Positions 17,431-18,667 of a DNA stretch of 18,667 nucleotides are shown here, one piece after another. The translations under genes and the position numbers were made by a program. The first letter of the stretch is position 1. Each line of letters begins with the position of its first letter. The notes beneath the pieces were generated by a model. That model was not told the origin of the DNA. It did not search any database and saw only the letters and a list, made by a program, of their open reading frames with translations. The stretch comes from Zygnema cylindricum (lineage: Eukaryota; Streptophyta; Zygnematophyceae; Zygnematales; Zygnemataceae): positions 31,649 through 50,315 of the forward strand of contig JBBHKE010003440.1 in the NCBI GenBank assembly GCA_037447655.1. Reading direction: 5' to 3'.

Positions 17431-18667
17431 CAAGTGTCCCCACAAAGTTCCTCATAAGATCTACGTCTTCCGTACTCTTATTTTTATCCATGATACTCAC
17501 CCCATTTTTTGAACTTTCCTCACTCTCTCCAATGGAATTCTTTTCGCAATCACTTTCTATTTTTATTCCTAATAAATATTTCTCCTCCCCTAAACCTTTC
17601 ATTGAATACTCCTCTTCTCCCCTATCTTTTAAAACCCCCTCTAGATTTACTTCTCCCTTTTCCTCGAAAGCCGTTGAAGTCTCCTTTTCCGACCTGTTTT
17701 TTGTTTCCAAAATATCTATTAAATTATCCTCTTTATTTTTATTTTTCCCATTTTCAATTATAGATTCTAGATCTGACTTTCTATACTCCTTGACATCCAC
17801 ATCATGTCTATCTCCCTTAAGTACCTCCCTTCCCTTTACTTCCCTTATACCTCCAAAAGCACATCGTTGCTTTCGTGTAATTTCTGTGTACTTCTCTCTC
17901 TTCTCCATTCTACCGATGTGAAGAAGCTCCAAGATTTCTTCATCCTCTTTCTCCTCTTCTCCTTCTTCCTCCTCATTCACATTCTAACTTCTTAGATCTT
18001 CCAAACAAGGACACTCCTCCATATAGTGACTCGGTTCTCTACAAAAGAAGCAAACCCATTTTTTCAAAGCTCTCCTTTCTTTTCCTCTCCCTCTTTTTCC
18101 ACCAAAGTTTCGATAAGGTTTACCTTCGTTTTTCTTCCTCTCATCACGCTTGCGCTCGTCACCGCCGTTCCTCTCATCACGCTTCCGCCAATCACCACCA
18201 ACTGTAAATGCATCCACCCAGTCACTTCCACTACGAAGCTTTAAAGTGCTTTCCCTCACAAGAATTATCCCCATGGTAAAGCTCCAAGACAATGAGGAGC
18301 CACCCATTGCCTGCATACGATAAATGATGTTTTCGTACTCATCTGGGAGTTTCATGAGTAGTGTATTAATCTTTCTCTCCTCGGACTCTACATATCCCGC
18401 ACTAGCAACCTCAACATATAACGCAGCAATATCATTGCAAAACTCTATCATGCTACCGCATTTATAAAAATAGGCCCCTATTTCCTGTTTTACTAATTGC
18501 TGCCTCTGAATAGTCTCACTCTTATAAATCTGACTTAGTGTTTCCCAGATTTCCGAAGACTTAGTTAGACTTAAAAGAGTGATAGCTATGGACTTAGACA
18601 CATATCTAAGTATGAGATATTTTGCTATAGTGTTTTTATACTCCCAAATTTTACTATCATTTTCTTC
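17312..18667 (-). pseudogene. Copia-like gag, copy 2 (runs off the window)
   Basis: The frame enters from the right edge. Recognisable from 18601, it has the gag helical region (IWETLSQIYKSE, QLVKQEIGAYFY, INTLLMKLPDEYENIIYRM) as in Retrotran_gag_2/UBN2-type copia gag. It then has a basic linker (WRKRDERNGGDERKRDER) and a CCHC zinc knuckle at 18052-18011 (CFFCREPSHYMEEC; the usual Gly before His is Ser). TAG at 17984-17986 replaces a TTG found in copy 1. The same frame continues through NVNEEEEGEEE and the charged domain to a stop at 17312. This copy keeps about 40 codons beyond the copy 1 breakpoint. With one internal stop it is the better-preserved copy. Confidence 0.85.
17431..18667. repeat. 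Direct repeat, element copy 2
   Basis: This is the partner of 14232-15468 at a constant 3199-bp offset. It is cut by the window edge at 18667, so the repeat is at least 1237 bp long. Confidence 0.95.

Overview
The window looks like nuclear DNA of a land plant, in a gene-poor, repeat-rich region. The reasons are Ty1/copia retrotransposon remnants, a decayed F-box/leucine-rich-repeat gene, long degenerate minisatellites and AT-rich spacers. There are no bacterial-type operons or ribosome binding sites. The species cannot be named from the sequence. No intact protein-coding gene is visible. Every recognisable coding stretch carries stops, frame breaks or truncations.

Layout. 1-2000: a 20-bp CpG-rich tandem array (244-474), two diverged copies of a ~410-bp segment about 1 kb apart (487-905 and 1483-1896), and a 91-bp inverted-repeat element between them. 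2000-3850: AT-rich spacer with a short TCC/CCCTAAA-like repeat patch. 3850-5770: a ~1.9-kb purine-rich minisatellite. 5770-7330: spacer holding a ~600-bp non-coding tandem duplication. 7352-8466 (minus): F-box/LRR pseudogene with a CT-rich leader. 9230-10020 (minus): end of a copia reverse transcriptase plus RNase H. 10218-10972 (minus): a retropepsin-like relic.

The right half is a nest of LTR elements. A plus-strand LTR-like block (about 11.02-11.79 kb) is homologous to a minus-strand LTR at 17034-15874. After the plus-strand block come a copia pol C-terminus, a purine-rich tract, a second possible LTR and a possible gag start. An 18-bp minisatellite (12801-14231) follows. From the other side, on the minus strand, the order is gag copy 2 (18667-17312), a short 3' region, a polypurine tract, the LTR, a possible primer-binding site and gag copy 1 (15819-14212), which ends exactly at the 18-bp array. 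The two gag copies are collinear over at least 1237 bp at a constant spacing of 3199 bp. This is best explained as a tandem (internal-LTR-internal) arrangement of a gag-only, non-autonomous copia-like element.

The copia pol pieces are on both strands and do not form one element with the gag-only copies. The most interesting parts are the gag-only tandem element, its charged post-zinc-knuckle domain, and the 18-bp array that sits between oppositely oriented element fragments.
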